From Actinomycetota bacterium (GTDB lineage: Bacteria > Actinomycetota > Nitriliruptoria > Nitriliruptorales > Nitriliruptoraceae), in NCBI GenBank assembly GCA_019347575.1, contig JAHWKY010000012.1, positions 66,648 to 130,647 on the forward strand: a stretch of 64,000 bases of DNA, read 5' to 3'. Within the stretch, counting starts at the first letter, position 1. The number at the start of each line of letters is the position of its first letter. The notes below the pieces were generated by a model that made no database searches, was not told where the DNA came from, and saw nothing but the letters and a program-made list of their open reading frames with translations. A program made the translations under genes and the position numbers. Shown here piece by piece: positions 30,404-38,745 of this stretch.

Positions 30404-32410
30404 ATGGTGCGGTGGAGTACGAGCGTGGGGACGCTGCTGGCGGTGGCGCTTCTGTCGATCGCGGCAGGCACGGCCCCGGTGCAGCAGGCGGACATCGAGC
30501 TCGCGATCGTCGACCACGACGCCGTGTTCTACGACCAGGGCCGAACGCGCCCCGCGCTGTTCGCGTACTCGTCCAGGGCGCGCGCGACGGCGGGACTGCC
30601 GGTCGAGGTCACGGCCGATACCGCGACTCCCGCGGCACGGCTCGAGCGGGAAGCACTGAGCCCGACCTTGCGCCCCGACGCCACGCTGGGTTGGGCGTTC
30701 GCGGGGCGAGGCGCGCCGGTGAAGGTCAACGCCGAGGACACGTTGCCGGTCCACGTCATCGTCGATGCGCGTGCCAACCCCTACGGCACGCGCTGGTGGC
30801 ACCGGCAGGAGACCGCCACCGACCTGTGGGCGTGGGGCGGCGTGCTGGCCGGCGGGCTGCTCAGCGGCGAGGAGCACGCCGACAACGCGGTCTTCGGACT
30901 CGGCCCCACCACGGTGGCGTACCCCGAACGCTCCATCGTCGCGAGCGGCGAGGCTCAGCTTGCGTGGGACGACCGCCACCTGATCCGCACCGCCACGACC
31001 GTTGATCACGACCCCGCCACCGGCCGCACCTTCGAAGGGGTCTTCTGGGGCAACCTCGCCCAGCCGGCGCTGCGCATCGTCGGGGGCGACGGCGTGTTCG
31101 AGCAGGACACAGCGGCCCCTCCCCTAGTGCTCGAGCTGCCCGTGCGGCCGTCGGGGCTCGTCTTCTTCTCCACCCCGCCAGCTCCGCCCGGCGTCGAGGT
31201 GTCGTGGACGCGGGCGCTCGACTTCAACGCACGCACGCTGACGCTGCAGGCGACGGTGCACGCGGGATCGGTGTGGCCGGCGTCCGGCGCGCTCGACGAC
31301 GATCCGACGGTGCCCACCTGGGAGTGGTCGCCGTGGGTGTTCTTCATGGGCTGGGACTACGGCGACCTGGTCAACGGCGGGCCTGGGGAACCGGCGGCTC
31401 TCGAGCACCTCGCCGCCCCGGCCCGGCTGCGCCCCGACGGCTCTCTCGCCGTGGATCGACTCGCGGCGGACGGGTCGCCGCTGCTACCTCCTGGGCTCCT
31501 CGACGCCAACCTGCCACCCGGCGCGCACGTGGAACTCGCGGCGACCGGCCAGGGTGGGAACGTCGGCGGCCGGCGCATCCCGGGCCCGGCCTTGCCCGCA
31601 GCCACCGAGCGGACCGTGTCGGACGAGGGCGGCGGCCAGGTGGTCGCGGACGGTGCGTCGGTCGATGTGGTCGACCGTGACGGAACGCCAGCCCTGGCGA
31701 TCGCACGCGATGGCGTCGAGGTCGGCGAGCTGGCGGTGCCTGCGTTGACCGTCGACGGCGCGAGCGCAGCGCTCGACGACGCCGTGCTGCTCGATCGCTG
31801 GGTGAACGGGCCTGCCCAGCCGGGATCGGGGCGGTGGTCGGTGGTCGCGCTGTACGACACCGGCGAGGTCTTCGCCGATGTCGTCCTCCTCGTGGATGCC
31901 CTGCCGACCAGTACGTCGGCGACCTGGTACCTGTGGGACGGCCACAGCACCGACGGCTCCCCTCACGACGTCACCGTCCACACCGTCTTCGACCCCGCCA
32001 TCGGCGGAGACGACGGCGATGCGTTCCGCGAGCCGTTCTACACCGGGGAGACCTACGCCGAGGAGGCAGCCGTCCCGCAGGGGGTGCTCGACTTCCCCGT
32101 CGGCGCGCTCCTGCACGGCTGGTTCGGTTCCCTGCCCGCAGTCCAGGCCTTCGACACCGCGGGCGGACCGACGGTGACGCACCTGCAACTGTCGCCCAAC
32201 GTGGGGGGTCCGGGGCGTGCCGAGGCGCTGCACACCACCGCCTACCTCCTCGCCGACCACGCCTCCTACGAGCCGGACCCGGACGCCGCCGTCGCCGACG
32301 CCGAACCGATCGAGGGGACCGACGTCCTGCTCCAGGTCACCAACCACTGGTCGGGGACGATCTGGGAGCCCAACTTCATCCCCTACTTCTCGATGTTCCT
32401 CGTCGGGTGA
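30404..32410 (+). CDS. Large secreted hypothetical protein
   Basis: 668 residues from ATG 30404 (GGGGGGAGG 8 bases upstream). The N-terminus SVGTLLAVALLSIAAGTAPV is a signal peptide. The rest is beta-rich and Trp-containing (TLGWAFAGRGAPV, RWWHRQETATDLWAWGG, WTRALDFNARTLTLQATVH, SATWYLWDGHSTDG, NHWSGTIWEPNFIPYF), without a C-terminal anchor. No catalytic motif or known family is visible. Its stop overlaps the DJ-1-like gene by 4 bases, so they are co-transcribed. A second large secreted protein of similar style lies at 34249-35703. Confidence 0.75.
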   Translation: MVRWSTSVGTLLAVALLSIAAGTAPVQQADIELAIVDHDAVFYDQGRTRPALFAYSSRARATAGLPVEVTADTATPAARLEREALSPTLRPDATLGWAFAGRGAPVKVNAEDTLPVHVIVDARANPYGTRWWHRQETATDLWAWGGVLAGGLLSGEEHADNAVFGLGPTTVAYPERSIVASGEAQLAWDDRHLIRTATTVDHDPATGRTFEGVFWGNLAQPALRIVGGDGVFEQDTAAPPLVLELPVRPSGLVFFSTPPAPPGVEVSWTRALDFNARTLTLQATVHAGSVWPASGALDDDPTVPTWEWSPWVFFMGWDYGDLVNGGPGEPAALEHLAAPARLRPDGSLAVDRLAADGSPLLPPGLLDANLPPGAHVELAATGQGGNVGGRRIPGPALPAATERTVSDEGGGQVVADGASVDVVDRDGTPALAIARDGVEVGELAVPALTVDGASAALDDAVLLDRWVNGPAQPGSGRWSVVALYDTGEVFADVVLLVDALPTSTSATWYLWDGHSTDGSPHDVTVHTVFDPAIGGDDGDAFREPFYTGETYAEEAAVPQGVLDFPVGALLHGWFGSLPAVQAFDTAGGPTVTHLQLSPNVGGPGRAEALHTTAYLLADHASYEPDPDAAVADAEPIEGTDVLLQVTNHWSGTIWEPNFIPYFSMFLVG

Positions 32411-33042
32411 GCGAGACGCAGCAGGTGCGAACCCTCACCATCGGCCTGCTGCTGTTCGAGGACGTCGATCTGCTCGACGTCGGCGGACCCTACGAGGTGT
32501 TCCTCACCGCGGCGCGACTCGTCGCTCGCGACGGCGACACCCCACCCTTCGAGGTCACCACGGTCGGCGTCACGCCCGAGCCGGTGTCGGCCTACGGCGG
32601 CCTCCGGCTGGTGCCGCAGCGGACGCTCGATGATGCCGGGGACCTCGACGTGCTCGTGGTCCCGGGTGCGGTCGACATCCACCGCGTCCGGGGCGATCGG
32701 ACGTTGTCGTCGGCGCTGGCCGACGCGATCGCGCGCGCCCCGCTGGTCACATCGGTGTGCACGGGTGCGTTCCTGCTCGCCGATCACGGGCTGCTGCACG
32801 ACCGGTCCTGGACCACGCACTGGGAGGACATCAGCGATCTCGCGACGGACGTCACCAGCCCACCCGCCGACGGGGCGCCGCGGTGGGTCGACACCGGTGC
32901 TGTGGTCACCGCCGGCGGGCTCAGCTCGGGGATCGCGATGGCTCTGCACCTCGTCGATCGACTAGCCGGCCGTGACCTCGCGCTGCGGACGGCGCGCCAG
33001 ATCGACTACGTCTGGGACCCCGACGACGGGATCAACGCCTGA
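32407..33042 (+). CDS. DJ-1/PfpI-family protein
   Basis: 211 residues from GTG 32407 (overlap with the upstream stop). The flavodoxin-like fold begins TIGLLLFEDVDLLDVGGPYEVF; the nucleophile elbow is VTSVCTGAFLLADHG with C118, and the conserved acid lies in the first strand-loop. C-terminal GAVVTAGGLSSGIAMALHLV matches the isonitrile-hydratase/GlxA-like branch without the AraC domain. Possible roles: isonitrile hydratase, glyoxalase III or stress protein. Its last 11 bases overlap the convergent membrane gene. Confidence 0.85.
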   Translation: MSETQQVRTLTIGLLLFEDVDLLDVGGPYEVFLTAARLVARDGDTPPFEVTTVGVTPEPVSAYGGLRLVPQRTLDDAGDLDVLVVPGAVDIHRVRGDRTLSSALADAIARAPLVTSVCTGAFLLADHGLLHDRSWTTHWEDISDLATDVTSPPADGAPRWVDTGAVVTAGGLSSGIAMALHLVDRLAGRDLALRTARQIDYVWDPDDGINA

Positions 33043-33475
33043 GAGTGGTCTCGCGCAAACGCGCGTAGCCGGCGACGATGGCGGCCAGGGCGAGGATCGA
33101 CAGCGTGGGGATGTCGCTGGCCGGCTTGCCTCCGAGGTCGATGTCGATCACGTGCCCGATCACGTGCACGGCCGCGCCGACGCCCGCCCCGAGGAGCGCC
33201 GCGGCGAGACCGTCGATGCGCTCGGGGTACGCCGCGAGCAGCAGCACGGCGCCGATGCCGACCTGGAACGCCCCGAGGTCGTGGATCAGGTGAGGGTTGT
33301 AGGGCTCGAACGTGGCGATCTGGTCGAAGAAGCTCTGCGGGGCGAGGAACGCCCAGAGCCCGAACAGCAGGAACGCCGCCGCTCCGAGCAGCGTGACGAC
33401 CCGGATCCACCGCGCCGGCTCCACCGCCGTCCCGTCTGGTCCGCTCGTCGTGATCGTCGACCTATCGGTGCCCAT
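33032..33475 (-). CDS. Four-helix membrane protein
   Basis: 147 residues with four transmembrane helices (VVTLLGAAAFLLFGLWAFL, LGAFQVGIGAVLLLAAY, LAAALLGAGVGAAVHVIGHV, ILALAAIVAGYARL). The loop FFDQIATFEPYNPHLIHDLGAF is a conserved signature of a widespread actinobacterial DoxX/DUF4345-like group. Function unknown. It is divergent from a TetR gene whose operator lies between them, so it is the likely target of that repressor. Confidence 0.78.
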   Translation of the reverse strand: MGTDRSTITTSGPDGTAVEPARWIRVVTLLGAAAFLLFGLWAFLAPQSFFDQIATFEPYNPHLIHDLGAFQVGIGAVLLLAAYPERIDGLAAALLGAGVGAAVHVIGHVIDIDLGGKPASDIPTLSILALAAIVAGYARLRETTLRR

Positions 33476-33571
33476 GGCCCGGCCTCCTCAGCTCTCGCGC
33501 ACGACGGCGCGCTCGGTTGCTGTCGCCCTGTTTGCTCGGTCCTGGCGCGCCATGCCCGCGCGCTGATGGCA

Positions 33572-33591
33572 TACTGTGACATGATGGCACA
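33572..33591. promoter_or_regulatory. TetR operator overlapping a leaderless start
   Basis: TGTG-A-CAT-G-ATG-G-CACA (33575-33591) is an imperfect dyad centred on the start region, and TACTGT (33572-33577) resembles a -10 element that would place transcription initiation at the ATG 33581/33584. This fits an autorepressed, possibly leaderless gene. Confidence 0.5.
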
Positions 33592-34234
33592 GCGTGACAT
33601 ACATGGCAAGACCACCGGCTCGAGCCTCCTCGATCGCCGAGCGGCACAGACGCGCGCCGAGATCTTTGACGCCGCCATCGAGCTGTTCCTCGCGCAGGGT
33701 TTCGATGCGACCTCGATGGACGAAGTCGCCGAGGCTGCCGGGCTCTCGCGGCGCACGCTGTACCGCTACTTCGACACCAAGGACGACATCGTCTTCGAGC
33801 TGCCGCGCCAGTGGCTCGAGGTCCTCGACGCCACCATCGCCGAGCGCCGCGAGGACGAGCCGACGCGCGACCTGCTGCGTCGGGCGTTGCGTGACACGGC
33901 GGTCCACATCGAGCGGACCCGTCACGACGTGCTTCGGGGGTACGCCGTCCTCGCCTCGTCTCCGAGCCTGCTGTCGCGGCACGGCCGCTCCGACGCCGAG
34001 TGGGTGGCTCGCTACCTCGAGCTGATGGGGCCGGACGTCACCGGTCTCGAGCACGGGGCGCTGCTCGCCACCACCGCGGCCATGGCGTTCGTGGCCGCAC
34101 AGAACGCCGCCATCGCGATCTGGGCCGCGCAGCAGCCCGACGCCGATCTGCTCGAGATGCTCGAGATCGTCCTCGAGCAGATCGATCCGCTGTGGCCCGA
34201 GCCGTGCCGGCACGCACCTGCTCACCCGGGCTGA
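33581..34234 (+). CDS. TetR-family transcriptional regulator
   Basis: 217 residues from ATG 33581 (ATG 33566 or 33584 also possible). The N-terminal domain RRAAQTRAEIFDAAIELFLAQGFDATSMDEVAEAAGLSRRTLYRYFDTKDDIVF is a standard TetR helix-turn-helix (residues 18-65). The helical effector domain ends with AAQNAAIAIWAAQQPDADLLEMLEIVLEQI. Divergent from a four-helix membrane protein, with a dyad in the shared region. Ligand unknown. Confidence 0.88.
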   Translation: MMAQRDIHGKTTGSSLLDRRAAQTRAEIFDAAIELFLAQGFDATSMDEVAEAAGLSRRTLYRYFDTKDDIVFELPRQWLEVLDATIAERREDEPTRDLLRRALRDTAVHIERTRHDVLRGYAVLASSPSLLSRHGRSDAEWVARYLELMGPDVTGLEHGALLATTAAMAFVAAQNAAIAIWAAQQPDADLLEMLEIVLEQIDPLWPEPCRHAPAHPG

Positions 34235-34248
34235 CGCGGCGTCGGCGG

Positions 34249-35703
34249 TCAGACCGGCGGGGGCGAGTGGGTGAAGTCGATGGTCCAGGCGAATACGGTG
34301 TCGTAGATCGAGACGTAGTCCGAGTCGACCGTGGGGTGCGCACCCACACCGGTGACGCCGTGCTGGCGGAACGTCAGGCGCACCCGGTCGCCGTTGGTGG
34401 TGCTGCCACAAACCGCCGCGCCCATCGGCGAGTCGAACGCCGGCGTCCAACCCGGGTTGACCAGCGAGTACGAGTCCCAGTCGAGATCGAGTCGGTAGGT
34501 CGTCACGGCGGGGCTCACCGTGAACACGATCCCGCCTCCTCGGCAGACGCCCACCGAGGGGGTGCGTGCACTGGTGTCGCCGGGAACCGTGGCGTGGATC
34601 TGCCGCAGGGTCCGTTCGCCGTGGATCACGACGACGTGGACGGTGTAGGTCGAGTCCTGCGCGTTGGGTCGTGGCGTCACCTCGAGCTCGAGCACGCCAG
34701 GCGCGACATCCGCGGCGGCGAGACTGGCGTACCCGGTCCCGATCGAGCCCGCCCCGACCTGGATCCCCTCGACCCGTTCCCCGTCACGTATCAGGTCGAG
34801 GGAGACGTCATCGGTCAGCTGCCGCGAGTCCGGTAGTCGCCCACGTGCCAGCCCGTGCACCGGCGGGGCGTCGAAGACGTCGACCCAGGACAGGATCGAG
34901 GTGGCGTGCGCTGCGACGGGGAACGGAAACGCGCGCCTCTCGGTCACGTCGCCCTCGAAGGCGTGCGCGACCCAGTCGTCGTCGTTGAACGCCAGCTCCC
35001 ACCGTCCTCCAGCGAAGCTGGACCGCACCGGGGCGTGTGTGTCCGCCGCCAGCAGCTGCGGCACGGACCGAGCCGGGACCGGCGCGGGCACCTCGATGTA
35101 GGAGCGCCCGCGACCGCCGAGCGTGAGGTCGACGTGAACACCGGTCCCGGCGAGCGTCCGCGGCGTCGCACGCAGCACGAACACGGTCTCGCGTCCGGCG
35201 AACAACCCCTCGTACGGTGCGATCTCGCCCTCCCACACGCCCGGCGCCACCTCGGTCGCGGTTCCCGCCTCGGAGATGTGGGCCTCGTCCTGCACCTCGA
35301 GGGTGACGTCGACCTCGTCTGGCGAGGCCACGTCGAGCTCGAGGTGGAAGCGCAGCGGCTCTTCGACGGTCCAGTTCGCAGGCGTGTCCAGCAGCGAGCC
35401 CTGCGTGAAGACGTGGCCGTACCCACCGAGGCAGGGGTAGCGCCTCTGGGTCGCGTGCTGGGCGTAGTAGCCGCAGAGGCGCCGGATCGGGTGGGTGCCG
35501 AGCTCGGGGTCGGTCGCGTCCACGCTCCACGTGAGCGTGCCGTCCGCCGACTCCAGCAGGTACAGGCGGTCAGCGGAGGAGCTCGCAGCCGCTGACGCAC
35601 CGATCGCCGATCCGGACCCATCCGTCGCCGGCGCCGTCCCGAGCAGCCCGAGCAGCGTGAGCACGATCACCCACACGTACCGGCCTTGCGGTTCGTGCCT
35701 CAT
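34249..35703 (-). CDS. Secreted hypothetical protein
   Basis: 484 residues; signal peptide about 1-26 (VWVIVLTLLGLLGTAPATD). Mature part is beta-rich with four Cys arranged as two likely disulfides (RRLCGYYAQHATQRRYPCLGG and GVCRGGG...GAAVCGSTT). Stretches such as RFHLELDVASPDEVDVTLEVQ, GVWEGEIAPYEGLFAGRETVF and VLELEVTPRPNAQDSTYTV look like tandem Ig-like domains. No enzyme motif. Its promoter region contains the left palindrome of element B (82 bases upstream), so the insertion may affect its expression. Confidence 0.72.
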   Translation of the reverse strand: MRHEPQGRYVWVIVLTLLGLLGTAPATDGSGSAIGASAAASSSADRLYLLESADGTLTWSVDATDPELGTHPIRRLCGYYAQHATQRRYPCLGGYGHVFTQGSLLDTPANWTVEEPLRFHLELDVASPDEVDVTLEVQDEAHISEAGTATEVAPGVWEGEIAPYEGLFAGRETVFVLRATPRTLAGTGVHVDLTLGGRGRSYIEVPAPVPARSVPQLLAADTHAPVRSSFAGGRWELAFNDDDWVAHAFEGDVTERRAFPFPVAAHATSILSWVDVFDAPPVHGLARGRLPDSRQLTDDVSLDLIRDGERVEGIQVGAGSIGTGYASLAAADVAPGVLELEVTPRPNAQDSTYTVHVVVIHGERTLRQIHATVPGDTSARTPSVGVCRGGGIVFTVSPAVTTYRLDLDWDSYSLVNPGWTPAFDSPMGAAVCGSTTNGDRVRLTFRQHGVTGVGAHPTVDSDYVSIYDTVFAWTIDFTHSPPPV

Positions 35704-35784
35704 GCCGGCCCCTTCCCCGCAGGCGAGACTGCGAGGGAATTCGACGCCGGGGCGTCGCCCTCCTCCACCGCCCAGGGCATCGAC

Positions 35785-35822
35785 GTACGCGTTCCGGTGC
35801 CATCTCGCACCGGATCACGTAC
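35785..35822. repeat. Left palindrome of element B
   Basis: GTACG outer arm, TTCCGGTGC (35792-35800), loop CATCTC, GCACCGGA (35807-35814), and CGTAC outer arm. ACACCG follows as in element A. Confidence 0.8.
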
Positions 35823-35847
35823 ACCGACCGCGCGGATCGTGCTCGCG

Positions 35848-36783
35848 TTACTCCGGCGCCCCGACCTGCGCAGACGCCAGGAGGTCCCGGACCTGTGCCA
35901 CGAACGCAGCGGGGTCGGTGAGCACGAGCCTCGCCGGGGCGCGGTCGAGCCGCCAGCCCGCCCCCTCGAGGTCAGCCTGCCGCCGTGCGTCCGCTGCGAC
36001 GTCCGGGGGGATGGAGTGGAACGCCTCCTCGTCGATCTCCACGCCCCGCTCGAGCTCGGGCCAGGCGAGGTCGATCTCGTACCGGCGCCCCGCCACCTCC
36101 ACCCGATGGTTGACCTCGGGTACCGGCAGACCCGCGTCCCGGATGGCGAGGTAGCCGACGATCTCGGCGATGGACCGGGTCCGTGCGAGCGCCGGATCGC
36201 ACTCGGCGAGCACGCGCCGCAGCCTCGCCGCGCCCCGCACCCGACCGACCTCGCCCAGGCACGCGGCCACCTCCAGCGGCGTCACCAGGTTCCGGCGCCA
36301 CGCGTCGAGCAGGACCTCCCGCAGGCGCTTCTCCGCAACGACGTCGACGAGTTCGACGATCGTTCGGGCGACCGACGCCGCCGGTACGCCATCCACCTCG
36401 ACGCGGTGGTGGTCCGGCAGCGTGCTCGTCCGTCGGATCGCGACACGTCCGAGCCGTCCGCACGCCGCCGTTCGTGGGACGAGCAGCTCGACCTGGGACC
36501 CGTCGAAGGCGAGCAGGCCGTGGAGACGTGCAGCAGCCGCCCCGCCGAGGACAGCCTCGGCGTGTGCCGCGAGCGTCGCCGCCTTCGCGCGACGGAGCCA
36601 CGAGTCGGGCACACCCTCGAGGGCGTACACCCCCGGGTACCAGCGCTTGAGACGCCCCGCCGCCACCCACCTCGACAGCGTCGAGCGAGGGATACCGACC
36701 TCCTCCGCCTGCGCGACCGTCACCAGACCGTGCTGACGGCGCGCCAGCTTCATCAGCTTCTGCCAGGAACTCTTCGTCGCCAT
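35848..36783 (-). CDS. AbiEi-type winged helix + PD-(D/E)XK (DUF559) nuclease-like protein, paralogue
   Basis: 311 residues from ATG 36783. Domain order is as in the element A protein: winged helix RRQHGLVTVAQAEEVG...RLKRWYPGVYALEG, helical middle, then YEIDLAW and VEIDEEAFH (nuclease acids) and GWRLDRAPARLVLTD. The G-E-R-Y-H of the first copy is E-E-A-F-H here, but the His and acids are kept. By eye more than half of aligned residues match. No adjacent nucleotidyltransferase toxin exists, so it is not a standard AbiE module. Function unknown; association with palindromes points to a role in their mobility or control. Confidence 0.8.
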   Translation of the reverse strand: MATKSSWQKLMKLARRQHGLVTVAQAEEVGIPRSTLSRWVAAGRLKRWYPGVYALEGVPDSWLRRAKAATLAAHAEAVLGGAAAARLHGLLAFDGSQVELLVPRTAACGRLGRVAIRRTSTLPDHHRVEVDGVPAASVARTIVELVDVVAEKRLREVLLDAWRRNLVTPLEVAACLGEVGRVRGAARLRRVLAECDPALARTRSIAEIVGYLAIRDAGLPVPEVNHRVEVAGRRYEIDLAWPELERGVEIDEEAFHSIPPDVAADARRQADLEGAGWRLDRAPARLVLTDPAAFVAQVRDLLASAQVGAPE

Positions 36784-36855
36784 GGCCGCCAGGGTGCCGC
36801 GGGGACACCACCGCCCCGACGACCACCGGGCGCGGCCCTGTGGAAACACGTCGAT

Positions 36856-36893
36856 GTACGTGTTCCGGTGCGAGATGGCACCGGATCACCTAC
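36856..36893. repeat. Right palindrome of element B
   Basis: GTACG, TTCCGGTGC (36863-36871), loop GAGATG, GCACCGGA (36878-36885), then TCACCTACACCG. It is preceded by TGTGGA...ACGTCGA, a block shared with element A. Confidence 0.8.
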
Positions 36894-36985
36894 ACCGACG
36901 GCTGGATGGACGTGTCGGAAGGCGACGTCACGCCCCGTGGGAACGCTACGACGGTCCCGAACGACGGCCACCTGGAGGGAGAGCG

Positions 36986-37501
36986 ATGGAGACCTGGGAC
37001 GCCATCCGCGCACGCCGCAACGTGCGAAGCTACGAGCAACGTCCGATCGCCGCTGACGCGCTGCGACGGATCCTCGAGGCGGGGCGACGCAGCCCGTCGT
37101 CACAGAACCAGCAGCGCTGGGACTTCGTCGTGGTCACGGACCGACAACGGCTGGAGCGACTGGCCGAGGTGTGGCGGGGTGCCGGGCACGTCGCGACGTC
37201 GGCTGCGACGGTCTGCCTGGTCGCGCCCATCGCCGAGGACGAGCGCACCCGCCGATCGATCTCGTTCGACCTCGGCCAGGCGACCATCAGCATGATGCTC
37301 GCTGCCGCTGACCAGGGCATCGGAAGCGGTCATGCCGCGGTGCACGATCAGGAGTTGGCACGTGAGCTGCTCGGCGTCCCCCCGGATCGCGAGGTCGCCT
37401 TCATGGTCGGGTTCGGCTACCCGTCGGACCGCTCACTGGAGGCGATGACGGAGCCTGACCGACGCCCCTACGAGGACGTCGTTCACGAGGACACCTGGTG
37501 A
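36986..37501 (+). CDS. Nitroreductase-family protein
   Basis: 171 residues from ATG 36986 (GGAGGGAGA upstream). METWDAIRARRNVRSYEQRPI and RILEAGRRSPSSQNQQRWDFVVV are the FMN-binding N-terminal signatures; DLGQATISMMLAAADQGIG and VGFGYP are the dimer and C-terminal flavin contacts. It reduces nitro, quinone or enone groups with NAD(P)H. Cytoplasmic. It starts 92 bases right of element B, and an eight-codon fragment resembling its start (QTWDAI) lies beside element A. Confidence 0.88.
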   Translation: METWDAIRARRNVRSYEQRPIAADALRRILEAGRRSPSSQNQQRWDFVVVTDRQRLERLAEVWRGAGHVATSAATVCLVAPIAEDERTRRSISFDLGQATISMMLAAADQGIGSGHAAVHDQELARELLGVPPDREVAFMVGFGYPSDRSLEAMTEPDRRPYEDVVHEDTW

Positions 37502-37534
37502 CCGCGACGGCAGACGCACGGAAAGCTGGCAGAG

Positions 37535-37993
37535 CTACTCGGCGTCGAGGTGGAGCTTGAAGCCCTCGTGGGTGGGCTGGAACCCCAGCGAGGTGTAGAA
37601 GTGGTGCGCGTCCGCGCGGATCTTGTTCGAGGTGAGCTGGACGAGGTGGCACCCACGGACGCGCGCCTGGGCGATGGCCCAGACCATCAGCTCGCGGCCG
37701 ACGCCGCGACCGCGCTGATCCGCCGCAACGCGCACGCCCTCGATCTGGGCCCGCCACGATCCGCGGTGCGTGAGGTAGGGGATGAACGTCAGCTGCAGCG
37801 TCGCGACGACGCGAGCGTCGGTCTCGACGACCACCAGGAGGTTGTTGGGGTCGCGGTCGATGGCATCGAACGCCGCCCCGTACTCCGGCGGAAGCGGGTC
37901 GGCGGCATCCTCGCGCTGCGCACCGAGCTGATCCGCAGCCAGGAGCTCCACGATGGCCCGGACGTCGTCCGCCGTGGCGGGACGGATCCTCAC
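37535..37993 (-). CDS. GNAT-family N-acetyltransferase
   Basis: 152 residues from GTG 37993, which overlaps the stop of the kinase remnant by 4 bases. RIRPATADDVRAIVELLAADQLG begins the fold; IEGVRVAADQRGRGVGRELMVWAI is strand 4 with the acetyl-CoA loop (R-G-R-G-V-G), and VQLTSNKIRADAHHFYTSLGFQ is typical of the histone-acetyltransferase-like HPA2 group. Substrate unknown. Coupling to a now broken histidine kinase suggests a former operon. Confidence 0.88.
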   Translation of the reverse strand: MRIRPATADDVRAIVELLAADQLGAQREDAADPLPPEYGAAFDAIDRDPNNLLVVVETDARVVATLQLTFIPYLTHRGSWRAQIEGVRVAADQRGRGVGRELMVWAIAQARVRGCHLVQLTSNKIRADAHHFYTSLGFQPTHEGFKLHLDAE

Positions 37994-38110
37994 GTGATCG
38001 GTCCGGCGGGAAGGGTCACCGGGAACGTCGTCCGTCGATCGCCGCTCTCGACCTCGACCGCTCCGCCGTGCAGCTCGACGTACTCCTTCACGATCGAGAG
38101 TCCCAGCCCC
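37990..38110 (-). pseudogene. Histidine-kinase C-terminal remnant
   Basis: Only the G2-box end of a HATPase domain remains: AGTGLGLSIVKEYVELHGG followed by AVEVESGDRRTTFPVTLP and stop TGA at 37990-37992. The upstream in-frame sequence has no kinase character and no HisKA, N or G1 box, so more than 200 residues are lost. No response regulator is nearby. From 38111 to 38325 nothing else coding is seen. Confidence 0.7.
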
Positions 38111-38325
38111 GTGCCGGCTCTGGCGCAACTCCCCGCCGACGCTGCGTCCGCTCCGATGTCACCGTGAGCCACCCGCACCTCGTTCATCGGCCCCGAGCAT
38201 CCTACGACCGACGGACGGGTCGGCTCCGGGACGATGACGGTGTCACGTGCTGCGGGCACGGTGCGGTGGTGGGGACGTCGACGCCGGCGCTAGCGTGAGG
38301 TCGACGACCGAGGAAGGACGGATCG

Positions 38326-38745
38326 ATGACGCACCTGCCCCGTGGACACCGACTGGCAGCCACCGTACTGGTACTGGGGACCATGCTCGTCGCGTGCGAA
38401 GGCGGTGATGATGATGACGCGGGCGGCACCACGATCGAGACCACGGCCACCGAGTTCGCGTTCGATCCGTCGAGCTGGACGGTCGAGGCCGGCGAGGAGT
38501 TCACCGTGGACCTCACCAACGGTGGGGCGCTCGAGCACGAGTGGGTCGTCATCGAGCTCGGCGAGGACATCACGTCCGAGGACGAGTTCACCGACGACAT
38601 CGTGTTGCTGGAGGTCGAGGCCATTCCCGCGGGTGAGTCGACCACCGAGTCGTTCACCATCGACGAGGCGGGCACCTACCAGGTGATCTGCGGCATCCCG
38701 ACCCACTTCGACGCCGGCATGGAGGGCAGCCTCACGGTCAGCTAG
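38326..38745 (+). CDS. Cupredoxin-domain lipoprotein
   Basis: 139 residues from ATG 38326 (GAGGAAGGA upstream). Lipobox LVAC with lipidated C24, then an Asp-rich linker. The cupredoxin fold supplies a full type-1 copper set: H71 (ALEHEW), C122 (VICGIP), H127 (PTHFDA) and M132. It is expected to carry electrons or bind copper on the outer face of the membrane. Its last 4 bases overlap the convergent small gene. No oxidase gene is adjacent. Confidence 0.88.
   Translation: MTHLPRGHRLAATVLVLGTMLVACEGGDDDDAGGTTIETTATEFAFDPSSWTVEAGEEFTVDLTNGGALEHEWVVIELGEDITSEDEFTDDIVLLEVEAIPAGESTTESFTIDEAGTYQVICGIPTHFDAGMEGSLTVS

Larger units (their letters stand above)
35785..36893 (-). mobile_element. Element B: second palindrome-flanked nuclease unit
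   Basis: A 1.11-kb unit of the same plan as element A. Palindromes at 35785-35822 and 36856-36893 share GTACG-N2-TTCCGGTGC and GCACCGGA-TCAC in direct orientation, but the six-base loops (CATCTC and GAGATG) are reverse complements of each other. The enclosed gene is on the minus strand, its start about 73 bases from the right palindrome. It lies between a secreted-protein gene and a nitroreductase gene, both intact. Mobility inferred. Confidence 0.55.

Noticed and set aside
25849-36783. Reading the two AbiEi-like genes as standard AbiE toxin-antitoxin antitoxins
   Set aside because: Neither has an AbiEii nucleotidyltransferase next to it, and both carry a C-terminal PD-(D/E)XK-like domain absent from simple AbiEi antitoxins.
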